64,000 bases of DNA from NCBI GenBank assembly GCA_020444065.1, contig JAHLLQ010000001.1, forward strand, positions 496,001 to 560,000, written 5' to 3'. The notes beneath the pieces were generated by a model. It was not told the origin of the DNA, searched no databases, and saw only the letters and a program-made list of their open reading frames with translations. The translations under genes and the position numbers were made by a program. This document shows positions 18,901-26,343 of the stretch, piece after piece (the stretch's first letter is position 1; every line of letters starts with the position of its first letter). The DNA comes from a bacterium (GTDB lineage: Bacteria; Sumerlaeota; Sumerlaeia; SLMS01; JAHLLQ01).

Positions 18901-19349
18901 TGGCAGGTCTTGAACCCGGCGAGTATCTCGTGTCGGCCGGTGGGAGTGGCTGGGTAAGCGCAGTACCAGCAAAGGCGATCGTTGAAGCAGGACGCACGTG
19001 CGAGGTATCCATGCGCCTCCGCGTAACCGCGCAGGTCATGCTCGTTGCCGAGCACTCTCGGGACTACCCTGTCCAACGTGTCGAAGTGACAGAGACAGGA
19101 GGCGGCAGGTCAGTTCCCGTCCAGCGGCTCCCCGATTGGGAGATCCTAAATCGAGCCTCCATGCTCCCTCGTCCAGCGGGGGCGTACATGAATCGCCTGG
19201 GCGTCGTGTTGATCGATCCGGATCAATCCGAGCATCATATTGAGATGTGGGCAGAAGATGGGCATCACTGGGAAATCTTCCTGGTTCCCCAACCAGGCGA
19301 GCGGATCTTCAAGACTGTCAGTAAAACAGAGATTCAGCCGGAGAATTAG
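15912..19349 (+). CDS. Carboxypeptidase-regulatory-like repeat protein, shifted-frame continuation of the sigma factor
   Basis: From the C8 tract onward this frame encodes 1145 residues: the rest of a Pro/Glu/Ser linker (PPPQEATESPPESRPAPP), then beta-sandwich repeats of the CarboxypepD_reg type to the end. It parallels the protein at 1432-5028, for example VVFGQVLMPDGMTPA against LVFGRVFLPDGETPA, and both contain DIDRDF and MxPDPP near the end. The frame remains open upstream to about 15753, but that part is an Arg-rich shadow of the sigma gene. There is no credible independent start: a GTG at 15966 has no ribosome site, and it is the first start-like codon after the tract. No signal peptide or anchor of its own is visible. 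The likeliest reading is that it belongs to a fused chain of about 1456 residues with the sigma factor, broken by a +1 shift that may be an assembly error, phase variation or programmed frameshifting. Confidence 0.75.
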   Translation, partial: PPPQEATESPPESRPAPPVVPADRAVVFGQVLMPDGMTPAEGADVRYWQMFGEQLHETTDSQGKFSFMTDISSVCCLFAEHAGLRTGSLERDYFELHVGERHGPVKLILQEGTLLTVAVLDAETLQPIADADVLTDVGDERRTNEEGQAHFEGLPSREWQVQVLANGYALKRMTGRLIDGEPMTLVAEMEQGGTLYGKVTDSMGNPVQAATVAQYHNGSYVFIKATQTSTDQDGNYRIGNLALDTTLPVMITAHGFRDLRLTQENLRLTEKEPKRQFDVVLQPEALVTGRVHSPDRKPIVGADVILNSGSMHEIKTQTDYSGEFRFENAQLGEFGSEIMAMADGYAVAIVDLRTPEDAVQAEPLEIILEQEHWVGGHVEDPDDNPAQGVWVIPVLERAYARTQLLPLKVETDASGRFEVHQIPSDTTFSFIDSTNELSMKFGVALNLNSNENRVRLNRTGAIQGSAVSAEDGTPIERFNVKISPSNAGAGGIEASRIRRGVEFDSPSGKFLLGGLDAGELYDLTITQEGCPPAIFTTVLATEDQADDTVDYAVSCDNRRYSGKVLDEEGNPIGGAEVRGSALEVLRSRISDSQLWENGTLDPHLGIILHREVTATSNDGGFTLSEMPPNAPIDLSIRASGFADKRVQGLEDFSDEEAQAVRVALDREATITGRILDPEIASKTEVGLWKYNDDGIVERMGNLQGAEFRFTGLAAGEYLVNAQPIRLPAPAGAADPSRAAHLREAKAGRWNGSRRVELEAGEQYFMEVAGPDSHRVSGRALAGNVPMSNANIALLPPVEGLVRYHLTRTDGEGRFLFEHVDPESYQLIALGAEPAEFGLLLNTAPRLQFELGTTDIDRDFIFPPVGSIRGRLIGRGGISTSFLFVRTDAPVSEMARLGVEPEEDGSFEVTSVTPGPYELISYDGQTGNSWRVLEGIMMPDPPQDLALGDIPLGGRGEIRIRVADDETNRAGFAVAQESADDTIPPVATSVGAIEGLTLAGLEPGEYLVSAGGSGWVSAVPAKAIVEAGRTCEVSMRLRVTAQVMLVAEHSRDYPVQRVEVTETGGGRSVPVQRLPDWEILNRASMLPRPAGAYMNRLGVVLIDPDQSEHHIEMWAEDGHHWEIFLVPQPGERIFKTVSKTEIQPEN

Positions 19350-19354
19350 CGAGT

Positions 19355-19378
19355 GCCCCCGGCCAGTCCGGGGGCTTT
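19355..19378 (+). terminator. Rho-independent terminator after the repeat protein
   Basis: GCCCCCGG and CCGGGGGC (19355-19362 and 19368-19375) form an 8-bp GC stem with a 5-nt loop, followed by TTTGTGTG. It starts 6 bp after the stop codon at 19349. Confidence 0.75.
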
Positions 19379-19403
19379 GTGTGATGATTTGATTGAGAGA
19401 TAA

Positions 19404-19493
19404 TGGCGGTGGAGGAGGGATTCGAACCCCCGGTACCGTTGCCGGCACACCCGCTTTCGAGGCGGGCTCCTTCAACCACTCGGACACTCCACC
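19404..19493 (-). tRNA. tRNA-Ser(CGA)
   Basis: On the minus strand the acceptor GGTGGAG (19493-19487) pairs with CTCCACC (19414-19408). It is followed by discriminator G and an encoded CCA (19406-19404). The anticodon arm is CCCGC-CTCGAAA-GCGGG, giving anticodon CGA, which reads UCG serine codons. The T-arm is GGGGG-TTCGAAT-CCCTC, and a long variable arm (around GTGCCGGCAACGGTACC) marks it as class II. The total of 90 nt fits tRNA-Ser. Confidence 0.96.
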
Positions 19494-19627
19494 GCGGGTT
19501 GAGGAAAGGCGCTGAAGCGCCTCGGTTCAGGGCCGGAAGAGTGCAACCAAGCCCGGGGGGCGGTCAACCCGGAATTTCGGGAGTTTTTGGGCCGCACGAC
19601 GACCGGCTGGGGGCTGGAGCGGAGCGC

Positions 19628-22315
19628 TCAGTCGCCGATGCCGCGGTAGAAGTCGCTCATCCGGCGGACAAGTTCACCAGACGGAGCCGTCTGGATTTCC
19701 ATCTCGGGCAGCGAGCGGATGAACCGTCGTCCGTAGTACATCCGCGTGACGCGATCATCAGCGACCAGCACCGCGCCTCGATCGGTGCGCGAGCGAATCA
19801 AGCGACCGAAGCCCTGCTTCAATCGAATGATGGCCCGCGGTACGACGAGATTCTGGAAGGGGTCGAGGCCGAGGTTGCGGAGGTGCTCGAATTGCGCCTC
19901 GTGAACGGGTTCGTCGGGCACGCTGAATGGAAGGCGCGCAATGATGAGCAGCTCGAGCGCCCGGCCGCGCACGTCGACGCCTTCCCAGAAGCTGCTGGTC
20001 GCGAATAGCACGCTCGAATGGTCCTCGCGGAATCGACGGAGGAGCCGGTCGCGCGATTCCTGGCCCTGGATCAGGCAATCGATGCCGAGGCGCTGGATGG
20101 TGGGAGCGCACTTGGCGTGGGCTCGTCGCATGTGGCCGTGGCTGGTGAAGAGCACGAAGCCGCGCCCGCCGCTGACGGAAACGGCCTGCACAATCAGGTC
20201 GTCAAGTCGGTCCTCGTAGCCTGGTCGGCGCGGATCGCCGAGATCGTTGGGAACGCCAAAGAAGACCTGGTCGCGATAGACGAAAGGCGTCTGCAATTGG
20301 CGCGTATCGAGCGGTCGCGCGGCGGGTAATTCCTCGATCGATGGCTCTTCCGGATCGATCTCGGACTCTTCCATCACCGGGTCGTTTTCCCAGTCGGGCT
20401 CGTCATCCTCAACGGACGGTTCGAAGGCGGCCGTCAGTTCGCCGGATAGCCCAATGCGATCCATCAGGTAGTTGAATTCGTTGTCGACAGTCAGTGTGGC
20501 GCTCGTCAGCACTTCCGTCTTCATGTTGTGATGGAGGGTTTCCTTCAGCGCCTTCGCCACGGAAATCGGCGCATGGCAAAGGCGCACAATCAATCGATCG
20601 CGCGCGTCGGCCGCGAGCTCTATCCATCGACAGATGATCGGATCGTCTTCGAGGAACTTGCGCAGCATCCGACGTTGCTCGTCGAGGCGCCCGACGTGAG
20701 CGCGCCACTCCATGACGTGATTGAGCAGGCTCTCCTGCACGTCTTCGGGCAGTTCTTCGATTTCCTTCAGAGCCGCCTTATTCGCCTCGACCGCTGCGGC
20801 GATCTCGTTTGATGCGTCTATGATCAGCGGCTCGATTTCATCCGCCCAACGGGGGTTTTGAAGAATATCCGGCACGAGGCGCTTGCGATGTTCCAGGCTG
20901 CGGCGGCGTGGCCGCGGAAGTCCTGTGATATCCAGGAATCGCTGCCCGATGTCTTCGAGAAGGAAGTCGACGCTCTGGCGCATGTCCTCGGTGGCGTTGA
21001 CAGCAGCGACTTGGATGGCCTGCAGCGCTGGACACTCCACGCCGACTTTGCCGCTCGAACGCAGCTTCTCCATCTGATCGGCTGCAGCAGCGAGAGATCC
21101 GTAAGAGCGGCGTGAATCGCGCCGATAGATGCGCCCGGTGATCCGCGCCAAACCGGCACGTGTGATCTGGCGCCCGAGATGGCGCGTGGCAACTTCCTCC
21201 ACGTGATGCGCTTCGTCGAGAACAACGCGCGTGTAGGGCGGCAGCACGGCAGCCGTGGACCAATTACCGGTCTCGCGACGGACGGCCAGGTCGCTCATCA
21301 GCAGCGAGTGATTGACGACGAGGATGTTTGCCCGGGCCGCACGTCGACGCGAGTTGTAGAAGAAGCACTGCTCGTAGAACTTGCAGCGCACGCGAAGGCA
21401 ATTGTCGACTTCGGAAACAACGCGTTCCCACACATCGAAACTCGGCGAGACGGCCAGTTCGCCGACGTCGCCAGTCTCGCTGGCGGAGGCCCAGTTCAGC
21501 AGCTCGCGCAATTCATCGACGCGCTCATCGACGAAGAGTTGCGCCTGGCCGCTGTTGATTTCCTCGGCGGCAAACTCCGCCTTGCGCTTGCACACGTAGT
21601 TGCCCCGGCCTTTGACCAGTTCAGCGCGGAACTCTCGGTCGAGAGCATGGCGAACGGCCGGCAGATCCTTGTGCAGAATCTGCTCCTGCAGGTTAATCGT
21701 ATTGGTGGAAATGACGACTCGCTCCTGATTCAGGAGAGCGTACTGAACAGTCGGCACCAGGTATGCCAGCGATTTCCCCGTACCCGTGCCGGCCTCGATG
21801 ACGGCAATTCCGTCGTTGTTGAGCGCCTCGGCGACTGCTCCGGCCATGTCGCGCTGCATGGGGCGGTCTTCGTAGTGCTCCAGTTCCTTCGCCATAGCCG
21901 AGTTCGGCCCGAGGCTTCGTTCGATCTCTGCGATATCGAGCGGAGTTTTCTTCTTCGGATCATGCGGGCGAACAATCACGCGCACGCGTTCGGCTGCATT
22001 GTCGATCACATAGCTGCCGGCGCCGAGCGATCCCATCTGGCTCGAGATGCTGAGATCGGCATCGGACGGCAGGAGGTTTCCGCTGGGATGATTGTGCAGA
22101 ATGACTTCGCCCGGACGGACGCGATCGATCAGCGCAGGCACCGCATCCGCCGAACCGTACGCGTGCGATTCGACTTCCTGGACAAGGCCATCGCTCCCCC
22201 GCCGACCGATGAAGAAGACCTCAACACCGCCCGCTTCGGCGATTTCGCCGGCGATCAATTCCCGCGCTTCGCGAGTGATGTAGTGGCTGGCAGGTCCTTC
22301 GATCGGGGGCGGCAT
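19628..22315 (-). CDS. DinG/XPD-type Fe-S helicase with N-terminal JAMM (RadC/MPN-like) domain
   Basis: This is an 895-residue fusion. Residues about 10-125 form a JAB/MPN domain with a complete zinc motif, HNHPSGNLLPSDAD (H74, H76, S84, D87), plus an upstream glutamate in the VEVFF strand. From about 150 onward it is an SF2 XPD/DinG helicase: Walker A EAGTGTGKS (174-182), DEAH box 367-370, and four cysteines (242, 306, 311, 317) spaced as the [4Fe-4S] ligands of this family. Motif V/VI equivalents (SSFWEGVDVRG and QGFGRLIRS) lie near the C-terminus. The family unwinds 5'-tailed DNA, R-loops and similar structures in repair. The JAMM domain would suggest a nuclease-like or deubiquitinase-like accessory activity, but its substrate is unknown. 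The ATG at 22315 has only a weak ribosome site. Confidence 0.92.
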   Translation of the reverse strand: MPPPIEGPASHYITREARELIAGEIAEAGGVEVFFIGRRGSDGLVQEVESHAYGSADAVPALIDRVRPGEVILHNHPSGNLLPSDADLSISSQMGSLGAGSYVIDNAAERVRVIVRPHDPKKKTPLDIAEIERSLGPNSAMAKELEHYEDRPMQRDMAGAVAEALNNDGIAVIEAGTGTGKSLAYLVPTVQYALLNQERVVISTNTINLQEQILHKDLPAVRHALDREFRAELVKGRGNYVCKRKAEFAAEEINSGQAQLFVDERVDELRELLNWASASETGDVGELAVSPSFDVWERVVSEVDNCLRVRCKFYEQCFFYNSRRRAARANILVVNHSLLMSDLAVRRETGNWSTAAVLPPYTRVVLDEAHHVEEVATRHLGRQITRAGLARITGRIYRRDSRRSYGSLAAAADQMEKLRSSGKVGVECPALQAIQVAAVNATEDMRQSVDFLLEDIGQRFLDITGLPRPRRRSLEHRKRLVPDILQNPRWADEIEPLIIDASNEIAAAVEANKAALKEIEELPEDVQESLLNHVMEWRAHVGRLDEQRRMLRKFLEDDPIICRWIELAADARDRLIVRLCHAPISVAKALKETLHHNMKTEVLTSATLTVDNEFNYLMDRIGLSGELTAAFEPSVEDDEPDWENDPVMEESEIDPEEPSIEELPAARPLDTRQLQTPFVYRDQVFFGVPNDLGDPRRPGYEDRLDDLIVQAVSVSGGRGFVLFTSHGHMRRAHAKCAPTIQRLGIDCLIQGQESRDRLLRRFREDHSSVLFATSSFWEGVDVRGRALELLIIARLPFSVPDEPVHEAQFEHLRNLGLDPFQNLVVPRAIIRLKQGFGRLIRSRTDRGAVLVADDRVTRMYYGRRFIRSLPEMEIQTAPSGELVRRMSDFYRGIGD

Positions 22316-22342
22316 AGGGCTTCAGCGGGACAGGAATCGCAA

Positions 22343-22765
22343 TCAGTGCGTTTTGATCAACCACGCAGACAGCAAGAGCATCAAGAGCCCAAGCAGAACG
22401 TTGATCGTCAGCAGGGCGGACTTACGCTGCGCCCACTTGCCGGCCTTTGCAACAGACAGTAGGCCCAGGACCGCAAGAATTCCCACAAGCGCCAACATCT
22501 TGATGCCGAAAAGCATGTGAGAGACGCTGGTGAAGTCTTTGTAGACTTGCGTGAATTGGAAGATGCCGGTAGCGATCATGATGGCGATGATCATCCACGC
22601 CAAGTGAATCCAACGCCCGGCGATGCGGTCCTTCAATTGATCGTCCAGGCCGCCTTCGCGCGCGGCGTACTTCAAAAGGATGACTCGGAAGAAGAACACG
22701 CCGCCCACCAGCACGGCGGCACCGATCAAATGAATGATGTGACTGACAGTCAGAAGTGCGTGCAT
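22343..22765 (-). CDS. Four-helix membrane protein, CopD-like
   Basis: The start is the ATG at 22765 with AGGGG five to six bases upstream, giving 140 residues. Four hydrophobic helices are visible: about 3-28 (HIIHLIGAAVLVGGVFF), 53-72, 86-108 and 120-137. The first carries the H-x-x-G-A-x-L-x-x-G-G pattern seen in CopD/DUF4149-type proteins, which are sometimes linked to copper or haem handling. No extra metal-binding cluster is present. The gene lies 27 bp downstream of the helicase stop's far side, with both on the minus strand, and is divergent from the metzincin gene. Function is uncertain. Confidence 0.65.
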   Translation of the reverse strand: MHALLTVSHIIHLIGAAVLVGGVFFFRVILLKYAAREGGLDDQLKDRIAGRWIHLAWMIIAIMIATGIFQFTQVYKDFTSVSHMLFGIKMLALVGILAVLGLLSVAKAGKWAQRKSALLTINVLLGLLMLLLSAWLIKTH

Positions 22766-22897
22766 TGTGACCCCTTGTGTATTCGAAACGACTTCCTTCG
22801 GCGACAGGCCTTGTAGACACAAGCCAGGACGGAATGGCAACGATTTCCGCTCGGGCCGGATCTTGCTCGTTCCATGCCAAAACGGAGGTACTGCACA

Positions 22898-25800
22898 ATG
22901 GACCCCAAAGCACGCGTGCTCGTGAGCCTACTCGTGGTCCTCGTCTGGTGCATTTCACCCGCACCGGCAGGAACCACTGCGGATTTCATCCTCCCCCAAG
23001 GGCCGGCCGGCAAGGCCGAGCCCTTCTCTCTCAATGTCCATCCGGTCGCTCTGACCAGCGGCTTGCCCGTTCGTGTTCAACTCGATTCGGAGCACGACTA
23101 TCAGATGCAACTCCAGCCGGCGGTGTTGCGCGGTCCCGAGAGCGGAACGTGGACAGGCCAAATCAACGGGGAACTCGACAGCCACGTTCAATTCACACTG
23201 GAAGAAGGCGAACTGTACGGAGAAATCCATCGAAACGCCGAAGACTGGCAGATTGTCCGTGGGCCCTCCGGCAATTACGTGGCCATGGCTATGGAACCGC
23301 GCGAGGATTTCTGCGCTCCTCCCCTGCCCAGTCGACCTGCCGGCATGATCGGAGTGGATCCGCGCATGGATGACGACGGCTCGGAGATCGATGTGCTGTT
23401 TGTGTATACACCCAACGCAGGAGCGGCTGTCGGCGGCGCGTCCGGACTTCGCACCCGCTTGCGGGCCGCGGCCGATGGAACTAACCAGGCCTACATCGCC
23501 AGCCAGATCACGACACGCATCAGAGTGGTTGGAATGCGAGAGATTACCTACACAGAATCCGGTGACAGTCAGGATGAGCTAAATGCACTCCAGGGCTTCG
23601 GCGATGGGCGCATGGACGATGTCCACACGCTTCGCGATCAGTTGGGCGCAGACCTGGTGATGCTGATTGCGGATTATACGCCGGATGGGTTCTGCGGCCG
23701 AGGCTATCTGCTGACTTCCCAGTCGACGGCGAATGCAGGATTCGGGTTCTCGGTCGTGGCGCCGACTTGTACCGACATCGTGACGATCGCGCACGAGTTC
23801 GGCCACAACATGGGTTGCGCGCACGATCGGCCGAATGCGGGACCTGTGGCGCTGTTTCCTTACTCGTATGGATATTCGTTCTTCGACAACACGGGGCTGC
23901 TCCGCCGAACGATCATGTCTTACCCACCGGGGTCGCAGATTTTTCAGTTCTCCAATCCCAACCTGACATTTAACGGAGTCGCGACCGGCGAACCGGCGGG
24001 ATCCCAAGATGGAATGGGTAATCCGACGTCCGCCGATGCGGCGCAGACGATCAACCTGTCGCGAACAACCGTCGCGGCATTTCGAACGCAGGTCCTGCCA
24101 TCGATCATTGCATCCAATGCAACGGCCGCCGAATCGAGTGGATCGCCGACGGACATTCTCGTTCCGGTCACACTTTCGTTCGCGACGAATCAACCGGTGA
24201 CGGCCAGTTGGAGCCTCGCCCCGGTGTCCGCCGTACCAGGCTTCGATTACGAGGATCGTTCGGGTTTTCTGACCATCCCGGCAGGCTCGACGAGCACCAA
24301 CGTCAGCCTTCGGATTCTGGACGATCAATTCAGCGAAACTGATGAGGCATTTCAACTCGTGCTCTCCTCCCCCACCAACGGCCTGATCGATGGCGATCCA
24401 GGCACGATCACGATTACCGACAACGACCCAGCCGCGCTCTCGATCGAGGGTGTTGTGCTCGTTGACGAGGGCGACTCCGGACAATCGGACGCCGTCTTTC
24501 CCGTGAGGCTCTCCACGATTGCGACGAAACTCATCGAAGTCGACTACGAGACGCAGCCGATCAACTCGAGCAACATGGCTGTCGCGGGCGTCGATTATGT
24601 CGCGCAGCAGGGAACCTTGACGTTCCCGAACGGACAGACTCTCCAGGAAATCCACATCCCAATCATCGGCAATACGGCGGATGACGCCTTCCGTACGTTC
24701 GCCGTTGTGCTTTCCAATCCGTCCAATGCCCAGATAGCAGACGGGTACGGTGTCTGCGGAATTCTGGATGACGATGGGCCAGACATTACGATCGATGATG
24801 TCGCCGTCGATGAAGGCGATTCCGGCACGACGTTGGTGAATTTCACGGTGGGTCTCTCTGCCGCAACACCGGACTATGTCTCGGTCGAGTATCGAACGAG
24901 CGACAACACGGCATCGGAGTTCTTCCAGGATTACGTCGCTGCGTCGGGGAAATTGGAGTGGCAACCTGGCGACACGACTACTCGCCAGATCAGCGTCGCC
25001 GTTAATGGCGACACGGTTGGCGAAAACGACGAGTCATTCTACGTCGTCCTACAAAATCCGGTGAATGCATCGCTGCCGGATCTGCTCGGCGAAGCGACCA
25101 TCCGCAACGATGACGGGATGCAGCCGGTTGTCTCTGTCGCAAGCGCGTCCACGGCCGAAGGGGATTCCGGCATCACCGTCTTCGAATTCCCGGTGACTCT
25201 TTCCGAAGCGGCACAGGAGGAGATTCTCGTCGATTGGTATGCGCAAGGAATCACGGCCACTGGCGGTCAGGATTTCGACGATAGCGAAGCGTTTGGCACG
25301 CTGACATTCGCCGTCGGCACGTCGGGACCGGAGTACATCAAAGTCGATGTCTTCGGCGATACGACACCTGAGCCCGATGAGATCATCGAGGTTTCTCTGA
25401 ACGCGCCACAGAATGTGACCATCGGAGGTGGTGCCGCTACCGGGACGATCTTGAACGATGATGGAACGCTCCCAACCGTCGCGATTGCCGGAACGTCGAT
25501 TACTGAAGGCGATAGCGGAACCGTGCAGGCGAACTTCTCTGTGACGCTCTCTGCGGCGTTTGCATCGGATGTCTTGGTCGATTACTACACGTCGGACGTT
25601 ACGGCCGTTGCAGGCGATGACTATGTGCAGAGTTCTGGTACCGTCACGTTCCCCACCAACTCGACGACGCCACAGACGATCTCCGTCGATGTGTACGGGG
25701 ATACGCTGGCTGAGTTCGATGAGAACTTCCGAGTGACGCTCAACACGCCTGTGAACGCAACGATCAGTGCCGGAACAGCAATGTGTTCGATCATCAATGA

Positions 25801-26278
25801 CGATGGCACTCCGCCGGCGTTCTCGATCAGTGATGCAACGATTGTTGAGGGCGATTCCGGGACATCAAGCCTGGTCTTCACCGTCACGATGAGCGATACG
25901 GCGCCAGTCGATGCGCAGGTCGATTGGTTTACGTCCGACAAGACCGCCACCGAGGGCAGCGACTATGTCTCCAACTTCGGCACGGTCGTCTTCCCCGCCA
26001 ATATCAGTTCCCCTCAGACCATTAACGTGGAAATCTATGGCGATACGAACGTTGAAGCGGACGAGGAACTGACCGTGACGCTCAACACGCCAATGAATGC
26101 ACAGATCGATGATGGGCTCGGTATCGGAACAATCGAGAACGACGATTTCCGAACAAGCAGTCTCGTGCTGAATCATCTCCTCGGGATCAGCACGCTCTCC
26201 CCAGGAACCGGTGACGGAAATGGGGACGGAGTCATCGATCTGGCCGATGCCATCGATTACATCCAGGGCGGCGACTAA
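22898..26278 (+). CDS. Secreted metzincin (reprolysin-like) metalloprotease with Calx-beta repeats
   Basis: I chose the ATG at 22898 because GGAGG precedes it by about nine bases; an ATG eight codons earlier lacks a site. The 1126-residue protein has a Sec signal peptide (to about 24) and a pro-like region. Its catalytic domain holds HEFGHNMGCAHD (His299, Glu300, His303, His309) and a Met-turn IMSYPPG, the zinc motif of M12B-type metzincins. From about residue 400, six Calx-beta domains follow, each opening with an x-E-G-D-S-G signature and closing near D-D-G. The end carries one calcium loop (GDGNGDGVIDLAD) like half a dockerin. I infer an exported zinc endopeptidase with an adhesive calcium-binding tail. 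Confidence 0.9.
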   Translation: MDPKARVLVSLLVVLVWCISPAPAGTTADFILPQGPAGKAEPFSLNVHPVALTSGLPVRVQLDSEHDYQMQLQPAVLRGPESGTWTGQINGELDSHVQFTLEEGELYGEIHRNAEDWQIVRGPSGNYVAMAMEPREDFCAPPLPSRPAGMIGVDPRMDDDGSEIDVLFVYTPNAGAAVGGASGLRTRLRAAADGTNQAYIASQITTRIRVVGMREITYTESGDSQDELNALQGFGDGRMDDVHTLRDQLGADLVMLIADYTPDGFCGRGYLLTSQSTANAGFGFSVVAPTCTDIVTIAHEFGHNMGCAHDRPNAGPVALFPYSYGYSFFDNTGLLRRTIMSYPPGSQIFQFSNPNLTFNGVATGEPAGSQDGMGNPTSADAAQTINLSRTTVAAFRTQVLPSIIASNATAAESSGSPTDILVPVTLSFATNQPVTASWSLAPVSAVPGFDYEDRSGFLTIPAGSTSTNVSLRILDDQFSETDEAFQLVLSSPTNGLIDGDPGTITITDNDPAALSIEGVVLVDEGDSGQSDAVFPVRLSTIATKLIEVDYETQPINSSNMAVAGVDYVAQQGTLTFPNGQTLQEIHIPIIGNTADDAFRTFAVVLSNPSNAQIADGYGVCGILDDDGPDITIDDVAVDEGDSGTTLVNFTVGLSAATPDYVSVEYRTSDNTASEFFQDYVAASGKLEWQPGDTTTRQISVAVNGDTVGENDESFYVVLQNPVNASLPDLLGEATIRNDDGMQPVVSVASASTAEGDSGITVFEFPVTLSEAAQEEILVDWYAQGITATGGQDFDDSEAFGTLTFAVGTSGPEYIKVDVFGDTTPEPDEIIEVSLNAPQNVTIGGGAATGTILNDDGTLPTVAIAGTSITEGDSGTVQANFSVTLSAAFASDVLVDYYTSDVTAVAGDDYVQSSGTVTFPTNSTTPQTISVDVYGDTLAEFDENFRVTLNTPVNATISAGTAMCSIINDDGTPPAFSISDATIVEGDSGTSSLVFTVTMSDTAPVDAQVDWFTSDKTATEGSDYVSNFGTVVFPANISSPQTINVEIYGDTNVEADEELTVTLNTPMNAQIDDGLGIGTIENDDFRTSSLVLNHLLGISTLSPGTGDGNGDGVIDLADAIDYIQGGD

Positions 26279-26289
26279 AATAGAAGAAG

Positions 26290-26315
26290 CCCCCGGCTCG
26301 ATGATGAGCCGGGGG
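26290..26315. terminator. Bidirectional terminator between convergent genes
   Basis: CCCCCGGCTC (26290-26299) pairs perfectly with GAGCCGGGGG (26306-26315) over a 6-nt loop. It lies 12 bp after the metzincin stop and 29 bp beyond the dnaK stop on the other strand. On the minus strand it runs into CTTCTTCT, so it probably serves dnaK as well. Confidence 0.75.
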
Positions 26316-26343
26316 CGGGATCTTTCTCGGATCAGCGAGAGAA

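Noticed and set aside
23579-24964. Open frame of 461 codons on the minus strand
   Set aside because: It is antisense to the metzincin/Calx-beta gene, Arg-rich and lacks domains.
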